From: Stenotrophobium sp040387055
GTDB lineage: Bacteria > Pseudomonadota > Gammaproteobacteria > Nevskiales > Nevskiaceae
Direction of reading: 5' to 3'
Length of the DNA stretch: 35,808 nt
Assembly (NCBI GenBank): GCA_040387055.1
Contig: JAZKEM010000098.1
Coordinates: 1-35,808, forward strand
Position numbers and translations under genes: made by a program. Below are positions 1-8,763 of this stretch, in pieces. Position 1 is the stretch's first letter, and every line of letters begins with the position of its first letter. Under the pieces are notes generated by a model. The model saw only the letters and a list, made by a program, of their open reading frames with translations. It made no database searches and had not been told where the DNA came from.

Positions 1-655
1 GTCCAAAACTGGAACAAAGGCCATGACGCCATCGAGCAGCTGCGCACCATGCATTGGTTTCTGCTTGCAAGATGATGTTGTTATTGCAAAGCAACAGCTC
101 TTGCTCTTCAACATATGCATACCAGAGCACCACAGCCGGCTTAGTCCAATATCCGAATCGGATGCTATCCAACCACAGCGCTTGCAAGCTTGAGTTGGAC
201 TGCCGAAACACTCTCAAACCCACTACAGCCAAAGACAGATGAATTGGTTTGGATTTTCGTGCCCATGTTTGAGCCTGCGAGACCGCTCGCTCAAGACGTT
301 GATCAAAAATTCCAGCATTGACGAGTGCCAGAGCATAATCACGCCAGAGATACGCATCAGCAGGCGCAAGCGTTAGCGCCTTCGCATATTCATCGAGTGC
401 TAGTTGAGGCTTGTTGAGAAAAAGGTCGTTGCTTGCCTGCGCCTGCACCGCTCGAGCGCTAAACGGCTGGAGCTTGTATGCGATGCCCGCCGCCTGTTGG
501 GCGACACTTCGAGTTTCTGAAGACTGTCCGCGCTGCTCTGAGAAACGCAAATATGATTCAACAAAAAACCAACGCGCATTGCCATAGACGCTGCTCGCGA
601 CAAGCACGATAAGCGCGCTCAGCAACAACAGCCTCGTCAACGGCTGACCCACCAC
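1..655 (-). CDS. TPR-like membrane-anchored protein, partial (C-terminus beyond left edge)
   Basis: Reading the minus strand from a GTG at 655 (a second GTG follows at 652) gives an uninterrupted frame to the window edge, about 218 residues without a stop. A GGGGA Shine-Dalgarno lies 7 nt upstream. The N-terminus has one hydrophobic segment (roughly residues 6-24, rich in L, V, A), suggesting a membrane anchor or signal. Residues about 60-110 contain a TPR-like helix pair with the landmarks LALDEYAKALTLAPADAYLW. It lies 45 nt downstream of the Wzc-type gene on the same strand, so it probably belongs to the polysaccharide operon. TPR proteins in such loci often scaffold export or assembly, but nothing here fixes a function. 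Some polysaccharide ligase-type proteins also end in TPRs, but this one starts with the anchor and TPR, so I call it only TPR-like. Confidence 0.7.
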   Translation of the reverse strand, partial: MVGQPLTRLLLLSALIVLVASSVYGNARWFFVESYLRFSEQRGQSSETRSVAQQAAGIAYKLQPFSARAVQAQASNDLFLNKPQLALDEYAKALTLAPADAYLWRDYALALVNAGIFDQRLERAVSQAQTWARKSKPIHLSLAVVGLRVFRQSNSSLQALWLDSIRFGYWTKPAVVLWYAYVEEQELLLCNNNIILQAETNAWCAAARWRHGLCSSFG

Positions 656-700
656 GCAGCTCTCCCCTCTCCAGAAACCCCAAGCAAGCCCAAGTAATCG

Positions 701-2905
701 CTATGCGTAGTAGCGATAATCGTAATAGTAGGTGCCGTAACGTTTGGAGTGCTTCTTCATATCGACTGCATTAATCACCGCACCAACGAGCGGTGCGCGC
801 GCCTGTCGCAACTGTCGCACTGAGTTCTTGATCAAGTTGCGCGTTGTACTTTCTGCCTTCACGACAAAAATAACTGCGTCGACATGCTGGACGAGAAGCA
901 ATGTGTCGCTAACAGCTTGGCAAGGCGCAGAATCAAAAATAACCCGATCATACTGAGCAGTGAAAGATTCAATCAGCAGATGGAATTTCTGAGAAGCCAG
1001 AATCTCACCCGGATTAGGTGGAATTTGTCCAACTGGAAGCACATCAATCTTTCCGGACTCAATGCGATGAATGCACTTGTCCAACGGAGCGGTTCCGGAC
1101 AGATATTCCGTCAGGCCCGGCAGCTTGTCGGTCATTCCCAGTGATCTACTGACGGATGCACGACGCAAATCGCAGTCGATCAACAGCACTCGTTCCATCT
1201 GGCCGAACGCCATAGCCAGATTGCAAGAGATGGTCGTTTTGCCTTCTTTAGGCGCCGACGATGTCACCACAATCTTCTTTCGCTTATGAGAAAGATCTGC
1301 CAATAAGAGGCCTGTTCTGATACTACGCAGGCCCTCACTAAATCCAGTCTTGGGCTCTGTAACAAACTGTGTAGAGCCGTGAGCAGAATCCTCAAACTCT
1401 GGCAACGCAGCCAACACCTGTAAGCCGGTTAACAGTTCCATTTCTTCTGCGGAAACGATGGTGTCGCTGAGCAGATGTCTCAGCAGCGCGCTGAATATGC
1501 CAAGCGCAAAACCAATCGCCAGACCCCACAGCAGAATTTTCTTCTTCCGAGGCTTAAATGATTTAGGAGGAACAACCGCAGGGTCGATTACTCGCGCGAC
1601 AACCTCTTGATAGTTGCCAGCAGTTTCCGTCTCTTTGAAGCGCGTTAAGAACAAGTTGTAAAGGTCGCGATTCGTTGAAACATCACGCTGCAAAGCATCC
1701 AACTGAGCTTGCTTGCGATCAAGGCCACGGACCTGATTGCGAACGCCTTGATCCTGAATGCTCAGCTGACGCTCAGTTTCAGACGCCACTTCATAGCCTG
1801 TTCTCACCCCTTCAGCGGCGATTAATAATTGGCTGTGAAACGAAGCAGTCGCAGAATCTAGGGCAGCTTTGGCGGTTGCCATTGCTGGATGTTTGGCGCC
1901 ATAGCGTGACGCCAGCGACTTCAGCTTCTGCGTCTCGTCCAACACTCTACTCTTAGCGTCTATAACAACTTTGTTATCGAGTAAGAAACTGATGTTCTCG
2001 AGCTTTGAAAAATTATTCCCGGCTTCTTGGACCTTTTTATAGGCACTGGCCAATTCAGTTTTCTTGCGTAGCGCTTCTTGAATTCGCTGCGCGTTATCTG
2101 TGACTTGCTGTTCAACCAATCCACGCGAACCGCCACCAACACTGACGAGTTGTTCTCTGTCTCGGAAACCCTGTAAAGCTTCTTCGGATTTATTCAGATC
2201 TGCCCGAATGGCCTCTAAACGCTCATTCAGCCAAGTTGTCGTCGTGCGCGTCATTGCTAGACGCGACTCCAAATTACTTTCGATAAACGTGGCCGCTAGC
2301 GCATTGGCAACCGCAGCAGCAAGCTCTGGACTCTTTGATTCGTAGTGAACCCGGACCAATTTGGTGCCGTACATCGGTTCAATCGTCAGATTTTCATCAA
2401 AAACATCTACTGCCTTTTCCAGCGTTTCGGCGGCTTCAGCCGCAGCGTCCTTCGGACGGCTAGAGTCAGACAGCCCCGGCAGCCACGAGAGCCAATCTAC
2501 ATTCGCAAAATTAAACTCAGCTTTTAAACCAAAATCAGGATTTTCAATCAGCTTAAGCTTCTTGATCGTCCGACGCGCGAGTTCTCTCGCTTCAAGAATG
2601 CTGTACTCAGTACCAACCTGCTCATAACTACCATAGCCAGGATCATAAACATCCTGCACTTCTTTAATTGGGCGATTGGATCTGTTTTCAATCTGCAGTA
2701 ACGCAGTCGCGCGATAAATCGGCGTCGTCGCAAAAATCCACAGACCTGCCAAAAGCGTAACCACTACCGTGACGCTAAGGATGCCCCAACGGTGCTGAAT
2801 AAGTGCACCCAGCAATTCCCTCAGATCCAAAAATTGTTCGTTGACGAGAGAGTGCCCTGCCGTGTTTCGACCCACATCATCTTGAGCCGGGGGGAAGTTA
2901 TTCAA
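701..2905 (-). CDS. wzc: Wzc-type polysaccharide copolymerase / autophosphorylating tyrosine kinase
   Basis: This inner-membrane protein of 734 aa controls chain length and export of Wzy-dependent polysaccharides. The N-terminal Wzz domain is bounded by membrane segments near residues 41-60 and 457-475, with a long coiled-coil-rich periplasmic region between them and a proline-containing stretch (PPKSFKP) just before the second. The cytoplasmic BY-kinase domain shows Walker A (SSAPKEGKTT, ending at 558), Walker A' (VLLIDCDLRR, 573-582) and Walker B (VIFDSAP, 655-661). The C-terminus is a tyrosine cluster with seven Tyr among the last 12 residues (723-733), the usual autophosphorylation tail. 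The start is a TTG at 2905 overlapping the TGA of the upstream wza-like gene (TTGA), with AGGAGA 5-10 nt before it. Family assignment is firm. No partner phosphatase gene (wzb) is visible in the window. Confidence 0.95.
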   Translation of the reverse strand: MNNFPPAQDDVGRNTAGHSLVNEQFLDLRELLGALIQHRWGILSVTVVVTLLAGLWIFATTPIYRATALLQIENRSNRPIKEVQDVYDPGYGSYEQVGTEYSILEARELARRTIKKLKLIENPDFGLKAEFNFANVDWLSWLPGLSDSSRPKDAAAEAAETLEKAVDVFDENLTIEPMYGTKLVRVHYESKSPELAAAVANALAATFIESNLESRLAMTRTTTTWLNERLEAIRADLNKSEEALQGFRDREQLVSVGGGSRGLVEQQVTDNAQRIQEALRKKTELASAYKKVQEAGNNFSKLENISFLLDNKVVIDAKSRVLDETQKLKSLASRYGAKHPAMATAKAALDSATASFHSQLLIAAEGVRTGYEVASETERQLSIQDQGVRNQVRGLDRKQAQLDALQRDVSTNRDLYNLFLTRFKETETAGNYQEVVARVIDPAVVPPKSFKPRKKKILLWGLAIGFALGIFSALLRHLLSDTIVSAEEMELLTGLQVLAALPEFEDSAHGSTQFVTEPKTGFSEGLRSIRTGLLLADLSHKRKKIVVTSSAPKEGKTTISCNLAMAFGQMERVLLIDCDLRRASVSRSLGMTDKLPGLTEYLSGTAPLDKCIHRIESGKIDVLPVGQIPPNPGEILASQKFHLLIESFTAQYDRVIFDSAPCQAVSDTLLLVQHVDAVIFVVKAESTTRNLIKNSVRQLRQARAPLVGAVINAVDMKKHSKRYGTYYYDYRYYA

Positions 2906-3456
2906 AAAATGCTCTCCTCAACAATGATCGTATCCCCTGGCAGAATCTGGGTATCCAACGAGACCTTGCGTTTCTGGTTCTGGGTTTGTCCCTCACGCAC
3001 CATATAAATGCTTCGCAGAGAAGCCCTATCGGTAAAACCGCCTGCAATGGTCGCTACCTTCTCTACAGTTAAACCAACAATGTAGGGATAGGGACCGGGT
3101 CTGACGACTTGTCCGGTGACATAAACGGGGCGATAGGCAACCACACGAACACGAACATCTGGATTAACTAGATAACCGGCTCGCAACCCTGCACTGATGT
3201 CCTGCTGCAGGCGCGAAACACTCTTTCCCTTGGCTACAACACTGCCAAGAAAAGGGTACTTAATGGCGCCATCAGCTTGAACTTGTGCTTCGATCGTCAA
3301 ATCAGACTCATCGCGAACCTCAACACGCACGACATCGCCAACCCCCAAGCGGTATTCAGAGGACGGAGCGACAGTCACAGGCCCTGGTAGTGGAGCAGCA
3401 ACCGCAGCACAGCAACCAAGCAAGCCCAAGAGAGCCGTAAAGCTAGTTTTCAGCAT
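2902..3456 (-). CDS. Short Wza-like polysaccharide export protein (Poly_export + SLBB)
   Basis: This 184-aa secreted protein begins with a signal sequence whose LLGC (residues 12-15) resembles a lipobox, so it may be a lipoprotein. The Poly_export domain follows (about 33-107; YRLGVGDVVRVEV and the ADGAIKYPFLG stretch), then one SLBB-type beta-grasp unit (about 110-160; VYVTGQVVRPGPYPY and TVEKVATIAGG). Full-length Wza is roughly twice as long, with more SLBB-like domains and a C-terminal amphipathic helix that forms the outer-membrane pore. Both are missing here, and the protein ends shortly after the ILPGDTIIV strand. It overlaps the Wzc-type gene by 4 nt and follows the beta-barrel gene by 33 nt. 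It probably forms the periplasmic part of the exporter and relies on another protein for the outer-membrane channel. Confidence 0.9.
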   Translation of the reverse strand: MLKTSFTALLGLLGCCAAVAAPLPGPVTVAPSSEYRLGVGDVVRVEVRDESDLTIEAQVQADGAIKYPFLGSVVAKGKSVSRLQQDISAGLRAGYLVNPDVRVRVVAYRPVYVTGQVVRPGPYPYIVGLTVEKVATIAGGFTDRASLRSIYMVREGQTQNQKRKVSLDTQILPGDTIIVEESIF

Positions 3457-3489
3457 GTGAGTTCGTTTATGACTTCAAAGTATTTCAAT

Positions 3490-4725
3490 TTAGCGGTTGT
3501 ACCTAACGCCGAGGTAAACCGAAGTGTCGTTGTAATCACGGTCAACTTCGTTTGAATCGCGGCGTGAGAATGAAGCGCCTGCAATCGTCAGCAAGCGTTT
3601 GCTCACAACGAAATTTCCTTCAACCGCGAAGGTATCAATATTGTCGACGCGAGAAGAACCGATGAACTGAGAGTTGACGCGTGAATAGACCACACGCGAA
3701 CGCAAGTAATAGCTAAATTGGTGTGTCCAATCGATCAAGCCAAAGCGATTCTGCAACAGCTGCACACCAGCCAAATAGCTTTGTTGACTCTGAACACCGG
3801 TCTGGAAAGTGAATGTTGAATAGACCAATGGCGCCCAAGCAATCGTCGCATTCCAGTCGAATGCATCCATCGAATCTTTCGCCGGATTATCAAAATTGCG
3901 GCGCATCTTACCAACGCGAATATCACCTGAAGTCGTGCCCGTTGCAATCCAGTGCATACCTACTCGGTAGTGCGTGGTCTGATAATCACGGCTTGGGACA
4001 CCCGCTTCTTTTAGATCATAGCTCGCATCGCTATGAACAACTTCAGCAAGTAGTGCTGTCTTGGAACTCACATTGAAGAATGCCGTCTCACGAACCTTCC
4101 AAGTCTCAAAATCGAGTAACTGTGTTTGGTCGCGGTTGGTTTGATACTCACGGCCTAACCAGCCTAGTTCGGTTTCAAGATTAATCAAAGCACCGGCAGC
4201 GCCGAAGCGATAGCGCGCATAAGCACCAGTCTGAATCCATTTATCCAAACCCTGATTCACAGGCACGCCACTTTCGGTGCGGATTGAGCCAAAAGGGTCA
4301 TGGCTAAATCGCGTCGTGTAATCAAAGTGAAAGTGGTGGCGAGTCAACGCAGCCCAATCCAACTTGGCATTAATCGATCCGTCTACATAGCTATCAGGGC
4401 CACTCTCGACACCCGTATATTTAGTCGCCTCAAGTCCTGCGCCGACTTCATATTTCAATTTTTTGGCTTCACGTAGCAAAAGCACACTCGGAGTCAGAAC
4501 AAATCCAAAGCTGGACTTATGGTCACTCTCAGAGAGATAGAAGTTGCTGTTGTAGATCGTCTGCAATCCAACCGCGGCCGTGCCACGCAGTCCTGGAGCT
4601 AACTGAACGCCAACAGCGTCATTAGGTGCCTGTGCACTGGAACTTGGAGTGCTGTCAACAGCCTCCTGCGCCTGAGCCATACCAGCGAAGAAAAAAATCG
4701 TGCTTGCCAGCAACACTTTTTGCAT
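3490..4725 (-). CDS. Outer-membrane beta-barrel protein of the polysaccharide locus (BBP2-like)
   Basis: This 411-aa protein has a signal peptide (MQKVLLAS..., probable cleavage after AQA near residue 20). The rest is made of alternating amphipathic beta strands rich in Tyr, Phe and Trp, with about ten hairpin-like units and no soluble domain, typical of putative beta-barrel porins found in polysaccharide operons (BBP2/EpsL-like). I prefer the second ATG (4725): AGGGG at 4736-4732 is 6 nt upstream of it but touches the first ATG (4731). The gene sits between the priming transferase and the short Wza-like protein. I infer that it supplies or gates the outer-membrane exit for the polymer. The last residues are VRYNR rather than the common terminal Phe. 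An unrelated OmpA- or porin-like role cannot be excluded. Confidence 0.8.
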   Translation of the reverse strand: MQKVLLASTIFFFAGMAQAQEAVDSTPSSSAQAPNDAVGVQLAPGLRGTAAVGLQTIYNSNFYLSESDHKSSFGFVLTPSVLLLREAKKLKYEVGAGLEATKYTGVESGPDSYVDGSINAKLDWAALTRHHFHFDYTTRFSHDPFGSIRTESGVPVNQGLDKWIQTGAYARYRFGAAGALINLETELGWLGREYQTNRDQTQLLDFETWKVRETAFFNVSSKTALLAEVVHSDASYDLKEAGVPSRDYQTTHYRVGMHWIATGTTSGDIRVGKMRRNFDNPAKDSMDAFDWNATIAWAPLVYSTFTFQTGVQSQQSYLAGVQLLQNRFGLIDWTHQFSYYLRSRVVYSRVNSQFIGSSRVDNIDTFAVEGNFVVSKRLLTIAGASFSRRDSNEVDRDYNDTSVYLGVRYNR

Positions 4726-4758
4726 TTCCATCCCCTGAAAACCTTTTATAACTAACGA

Positions 4759-6189
4759 CTAATATGCCTGAGGCGAAGTCAAACCTCGCACAAATGTAAG
4801 TACGAGTATGACAAGATCGAAGCCAATAGACCAATGCTCGATATAGTAAAGGTCATATTCAACTCTTCGCTGCATTTTTTCCGGGGTATCGGTCTCACCC
4901 CGATAGCCGTTTACCTGAGCCCAGCCGGTTATACCCGGCTTAACCCTGTGCCGGTGCATGTAATTGCGGATGATATTGACGTAAAGCTCATTATGTTCCG
5001 TGGCATGCGGCCGAGGCCCCACCAAAGACATACTGCCCGTCAATACGTTAATTAGCTGGGGTAGCTCATCCAAGCTGCTGCGCCTGAGCCAACGCCCTAC
5101 CCGAGTAACCCGAGCATCTTCTTTTTTGGCTTGTGTGATGACGCCCGGAATTTCGTCATGTAAGTGCATGGTTCTAAACTTAAATATGGTGATTTCCTCA
5201 CCATTCCAACCATGGCGTTTTTGGCGGAAAAGCACCGGGCCAGCACTGTCCATGCGAATCAACAGGGCAATAATCAACAAAATTGGGGTGGCAAGGATGG
5301 CTATCACCGTCCCCAGTACCCGATCCTCCAGTGCCTTAAGCACTCGATCAACCGCCGTCGTCGGCGAGCTTGAAAGCTCGACTGTTAGCAAGCCCGCTGC
5401 AGTACTCACCGGCATTTCACATAAGGTCGAAATCAGGCCATCGGGCACAACGCGCAACTCGTATGGCAGTTCAGATAAGGCTTCGATACTGCCGCGCAGC
5501 TCCTCCAGATTACCCTCGTCGATGGCGACCCAAACCTGATCGATAGCCAAACGTTGACGAACGCAGATCTGGCGAGCCTCAACTGCGCGCCCCAAGTAGG
5601 GCAGCGCACCAAACTGCGCAAGCTCTGAGGGGCTCTCGGCCAAATAACCCACAATGCGATAGCCATCCGCATTGTCAGTGACTAACTGAGCCACCACTCT
5701 TGAGGCCAAAGTACCGTTACCCACCAATAGGATGGTTTTCGCGTCATAGCCCCAGATACGCAAACGGCGCAAAGTGGAACGCGCCAATAAGCGCATGGCC
5801 GTTAATAAGATAAATAAATAAACGAGCCAGAGGCCTGACCAAAGTCTGGAAACCTGAACAGTCGTTTTGCTAATCGCCGCCAATACAACCAGCAAACCCA
5901 CTACCAAGATCAGCGCCGACCACAGTCGTAGCAATTCCAACGTCGGCGGAATATCACGCTGACTGCGATAAGCGCCGTACTGCGCCAACGCCAGAGGCAG
6001 AATAAATGCGATCAATAACATCGCAACCTGATGCAACGGAATCGTCAAATAGGTAAACAGGGGCTCGCCACGGAAAGCCGCCAAGGTAAATGCGGCCATA
6101 CAGGCAGCGAACACGGCAATGGCCGCGTCAATAAATGGCCGCGCGAGGGCCACAGTTGCAAGCAAATCAGGTAGAAATTTACGACTCAT
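4759..6189 (-). CDS. wcaJ: WcaJ-type undecaprenyl-phosphate sugar phosphotransferase
   Basis: The 476-aa polyprenyl-phosphate hexose-1-phosphate transferase loads the first sugar phosphate on undecaprenyl phosphate at the inner membrane and so starts repeat-unit synthesis. Four membrane helices lie in residues 15-135, then a Rossmann-like CoA-binding region (ILLVGNGTLASRVV, 153-166), another hydrophobic helix (about 292-312) and the bacterial sugar transferase domain: KRHGWNGEEITIFKFRTM (324-341), the catalytic DE pair in LDELPQLINVL (374-375), SLVGPRP (388-394) and the GITGWAQVNGYRGET block (419-433). The length and five-helix layout match WcaJ/PssY rather than the short PglC type. The start ATG overlaps the stop of the upstream GT4 gene (ATGA, 6189-6186). 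The sugar is probably glucose by family analogy, but galactose cannot be excluded. Confidence 0.95.
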   Translation of the reverse strand: MSRKFLPDLLATVALARPFIDAAIAVFAACMAAFTLAAFRGEPLFTYLTIPLHQVAMLLIAFILPLALAQYGAYRSQRDIPPTLELLRLWSALILVVGLLVVLAAISKTTVQVSRLWSGLWLVYLFILLTAMRLLARSTLRRLRIWGYDAKTILLVGNGTLASRVVAQLVTDNADGYRIVGYLAESPSELAQFGALPYLGRAVEARQICVRQRLAIDQVWVAIDEGNLEELRGSIEALSELPYELRVVPDGLISTLCEMPVSTAAGLLTVELSSSPTTAVDRVLKALEDRVLGTVIAILATPILLIIALLIRMDSAGPVLFRQKRHGWNGEEITIFKFRTMHLHDEIPGVITQAKKEDARVTRVGRWLRRSSLDELPQLINVLTGSMSLVGPRPHATEHNELYVNIIRNYMHRHRVKPGITGWAQVNGYRGETDTPEKMQRRVEYDLYYIEHWSIGFDLVILVLTFVRGLTSPQAY

Positions 6190-7430
6190 ACAGCCAATCC
6201 TAACAATCTCTGATAACAGATTTCGATCTGCTCGATACGTTGATCACAACGCTTATCGTAGTCTTGCCAGAATCGCTCATATGCCGCCTGCCCCATTGAG
6301 CGCGCAAGTTGGGGATCTCTGTTCAGGAGGGCGACTTTTTCTGCGAGATCAACCGCATCTCCAACACGAAAGTGAAGCCCGGTGACTCCATTTTCGACAA
6401 GGGCCGCCGGCGCTCCATGTCCAGAAACGATGACTGGAACCCCCGCTGCTGCTGCCTCGGCGACAACCATTCCATAAGTTTCGTACCACAGCGAAGGCAC
6501 TACCAGAGCGATAGCTTGCTCCAAGCGCGCGCGCAGCACAGCAGGCTGAACCCAACCGGCAAAATGTGCTTTTGGCCATGCGGCTTTCAGCTGCGGCAGT
6601 ACTGGCCCATCACCCCAGACTTCAGCCGGAACATCAGCAATGCGGCAGGCTTCGAGATATAGATCCACACCCTTTTCCGCCGCTACTCTGCCCGCATAGA
6701 TGATGGAGTTGCGGGATGCAGACGCCTGCAATGGAGATCGATTAAGCCGTGGAAGATTGTCGATAACATCTATCGGCACGCCGCAATCGGGTAATCGCTC
6801 GGTTATTTTTTGCGCAGAAAAACTGGAGACTGCGATCATTCGATCAAATCGAGACGGAATACCCGCAGCGTAGCGCCAGATCAATTGCCGCAGAACGCGC
6901 CAAACCTTGTGCAGTCGAGCACGCGAATCACAGTTGCGAGCAACGCACTTCACAGACATTGGTTGTAGCGTGCATACATGACGTGTTGGGTAATCATAAA
7001 GTCCGCCGTTTGGGCAAACTAAAAAATAATCGTGCAGCGTACATACCAAGCGATAATTCGACTTGTGCGCCACGGCAACCACGCTACCCGACAAAGCCTT
7101 TGACCAACTATGTAGATGCACAACCGTGCTATCCCTAGGTAGCGTCAACAAAAGATTTCTAAGCGCATCGCTGGCCGTGCTGTTCCACAAACCACGCCAC
7201 ATCGAGAGCAAGCGATTAGGCTCATCCAAGATTGAACGCTGCTTGAGAGAAAGCCATTCAATATCGCCCGTTTCAAGTGGAGGTTGCCCACAAGCAGAGA
7301 AAAAAATGACGCGATGCCCGCGCTTGGCCATTTCACGCGCATCTTCAATGGCAATCATGGCGGCGCCGCCATCTACCTCACAGCTGTCATTTAAGACGAC
7401 GATATTCACAGGGCGCAAATTGAGGCACAC
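6186..7430 (-). CDS. GT4-family glycosyltransferase
   Basis: This 414-aa retaining, GT-B fold glycosyltransferase probably adds a sugar to the lipid-linked repeat unit on the cytoplasmic face. The N-terminal acceptor domain has a glycine-rich loop (EVDGGAAMIA, 18-27). The C-terminal Glycos_transf_1 domain has IIYAGRVAAEKGVDL (243-257) and the EX7E motif in WYETYGMVVAEA (E317 and E325). Five cysteines between residues 130 and 167 are a lineage trait of some GT4 proteins and might bind metal or form a structural knuckle. The first start is a GTG at 7430 without a good ribosome site. A second GTG at residue 8 (7409), just before NIVVLND, is an alternative. It overlaps the WcaJ gene by 4 nt. Donor and acceptor cannot be read from sequence. 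Confidence 0.92.
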   Translation of the reverse strand: MCLNLRPVNIVVLNDSCEVDGGAAMIAIEDAREMAKRGHRVIFFSACGQPPLETGDIEWLSLKQRSILDEPNRLLSMWRGLWNSTASDALRNLLLTLPRDSTVVHLHSWSKALSGSVVAVAHKSNYRLVCTLHDYFLVCPNGGLYDYPTRHVCTLQPMSVKCVARNCDSRARLHKVWRVLRQLIWRYAAGIPSRFDRMIAVSSFSAQKITERLPDCGVPIDVIDNLPRLNRSPLQASASRNSIIYAGRVAAEKGVDLYLEACRIADVPAEVWGDGPVLPQLKAAWPKAHFAGWVQPAVLRARLEQAIALVVPSLWYETYGMVVAEAAAAGVPVIVSGHGAPAALVENGVTGLHFRVGDAVDLAEKVALLNRDPQLARSMGQAAYERFWQDYDKRCDQRIEQIEICYQRLLGLAV

Positions 7431-7488
7431 AACAACGCTTTATGCGTCGGACGCAATGTCCACGAAACAAAGCTGGCCACCCCAATCA

Positions 7489-8739
7489 TCATGGATTGTT
7501 AACCGAATTACTCGCCCCTGAAGAGCCACGGATCGTATCCATGTAGAGCAGTAATAGCAGAGCAATCGGGATACATACGCCGCGTTCAACAATTGCGTTC
7601 TGATTAGTACCTGCCAACAGCCAGGTCAATATCGCGCAAATCAAGGAAAGATAGGTCCATGACAGCGGACGATCATGCAATGCACGCCGCAAACCGAATT
7701 GTGCAATACGAAAAACAGTAAAAAGATAAAGCACAAATCCTGCGAATCCAATAACACCGCCCGATTGCAGAACTTGTAGATAAATATTGTGTGCAACACG
7801 AATATTCTGGAAGCCTATTCCATAGAGAGGTGAACTTTGGAAATCTTCCACTGCTTTTGAATGGATATTTGATCGCAAGGAGTCGGAATACTCCGTGCCG
7901 GTTCCACTAAACAATCGAGATGTAGCATCGACTGTTTGGCCGGTATCGAATGCAAGATAAGTTGCGATCAGGATCGTCCCTGCAATCACAATCTGCACCA
8001 TCGCCATCATCGGACGGCGCGAATAATAGGCATACATACAGCTAAAGATCGCACCGATCATCAGCAAAGCGGCCAACGCTGCACGCGAGCCAGAAAGTTT
8101 AATGCCGTATAGCAAAATGGGCAGGACGAATAACGCGGCGATTCTTTCCCACTTTTCACGCGATGCAATAATTCGTGTCAGTACTACTGGAACCGACATC
8201 GTCACGAACATGGCAAACATATTCGGATGCACGGCAAGACCAGCAATACGGTAGTTACCATATTTATGGGTTGCCCAAGGATCAAAAAAGCCCAAGAAGC
8301 TATGCCCACGATGGCTGGCAATTCCAACCGCGGAACTGAATAAGTTTCCAAGTATCCATGCCCACGCCAATACAAGAACCGTATGGCGATAGCCTTGACC
8401 TGCAAACGCAACCGTTGCTGGAATCAAGATCAACGTGATCATTAGTTGCATCGCGAGAATCAGATCGTCGAAATCTTGGAAATCCACAAACGCAAAAACA
8501 GCCGCAAGCACAAAGAAAGCGATTGGCAGAAAAAACTGTCCGGGCACGCCAATGAAGCGCTGCGAAGCAAGTCTAAAAGCCGCGCCCCCTGTTGCAAGCA
8601 GCATGATGGCATCGCCCCACGTGACTGAAGCCGCGGGGCGCAGACTATTGAGTGGGAAAAAGAAAAATGCGGCAGCCAGTGGCAAAAGCCACAACGACTC
8701 TCCCATCATTTGTCGAAAAAAAACTCTAGCGGAAGACAA
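7489..8739 (-). CDS. wzy: Wzy-like O-antigen/exopolysaccharide polymerase
   Basis: This 416-aa polytopic membrane protein has about ten to twelve hydrophobic helices, including LWLLPLAAAFFFFPL near the N-terminus. A large extracytoplasmic loop follows the helix ending near residue 260 and carries a SRLFSGTGTEYSDSLRSNIH region and SSPLYGIGFQNIRVAHNIYLQVL, the signature of the O-antigen ligase/Wzy superfamily (Wzy_C). In this locus, with Wzx, WcaJ and Wzc present, a repeat-unit polymerase is the natural role, although O-antigen ligase looks similar. The first start is TTG at 8739 with GGAA 7 nt upstream. Two ATGs at 8709 and 8706 lack a ribosome site. It lies 24 nt after a GT4 gene. Confidence 0.85.
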   Translation of the reverse strand: MSSARVFFRQMMGESLWLLPLAAAFFFFPLNSLRPAASVTWGDAIMLLATGGAAFRLASQRFIGVPGQFFLPIAFFVLAAVFAFVDFQDFDDLILAMQLMITLILIPATVAFAGQGYRHTVLVLAWAWILGNLFSSAVGIASHRGHSFLGFFDPWATHKYGNYRIAGLAVHPNMFAMFVTMSVPVVLTRIIASREKWERIAALFVLPILLYGIKLSGSRAALAALLMIGAIFSCMYAYYSRRPMMAMVQIVIAGTILIATYLAFDTGQTVDATSRLFSGTGTEYSDSLRSNIHSKAVEDFQSSPLYGIGFQNIRVAHNIYLQVLQSGGVIGFAGFVLYLFTVFRIAQFGLRRALHDRPLSWTYLSLICAILTWLLAGTNQNAIVERGVCIPIALLLLLYMDTIRGSSGASNSVNNP

Positions 8740-8763
8740 AATTAATTTCCTGAAAATTCCTGA

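Noticed and set aside
400..603. A 67-codon minus-strand frame inside the left-end gene
   Set aside because: It is out of frame with the TPR-like frame that runs unbroken from 655 to the edge and has a good ribosome site; its own product shows no family features.
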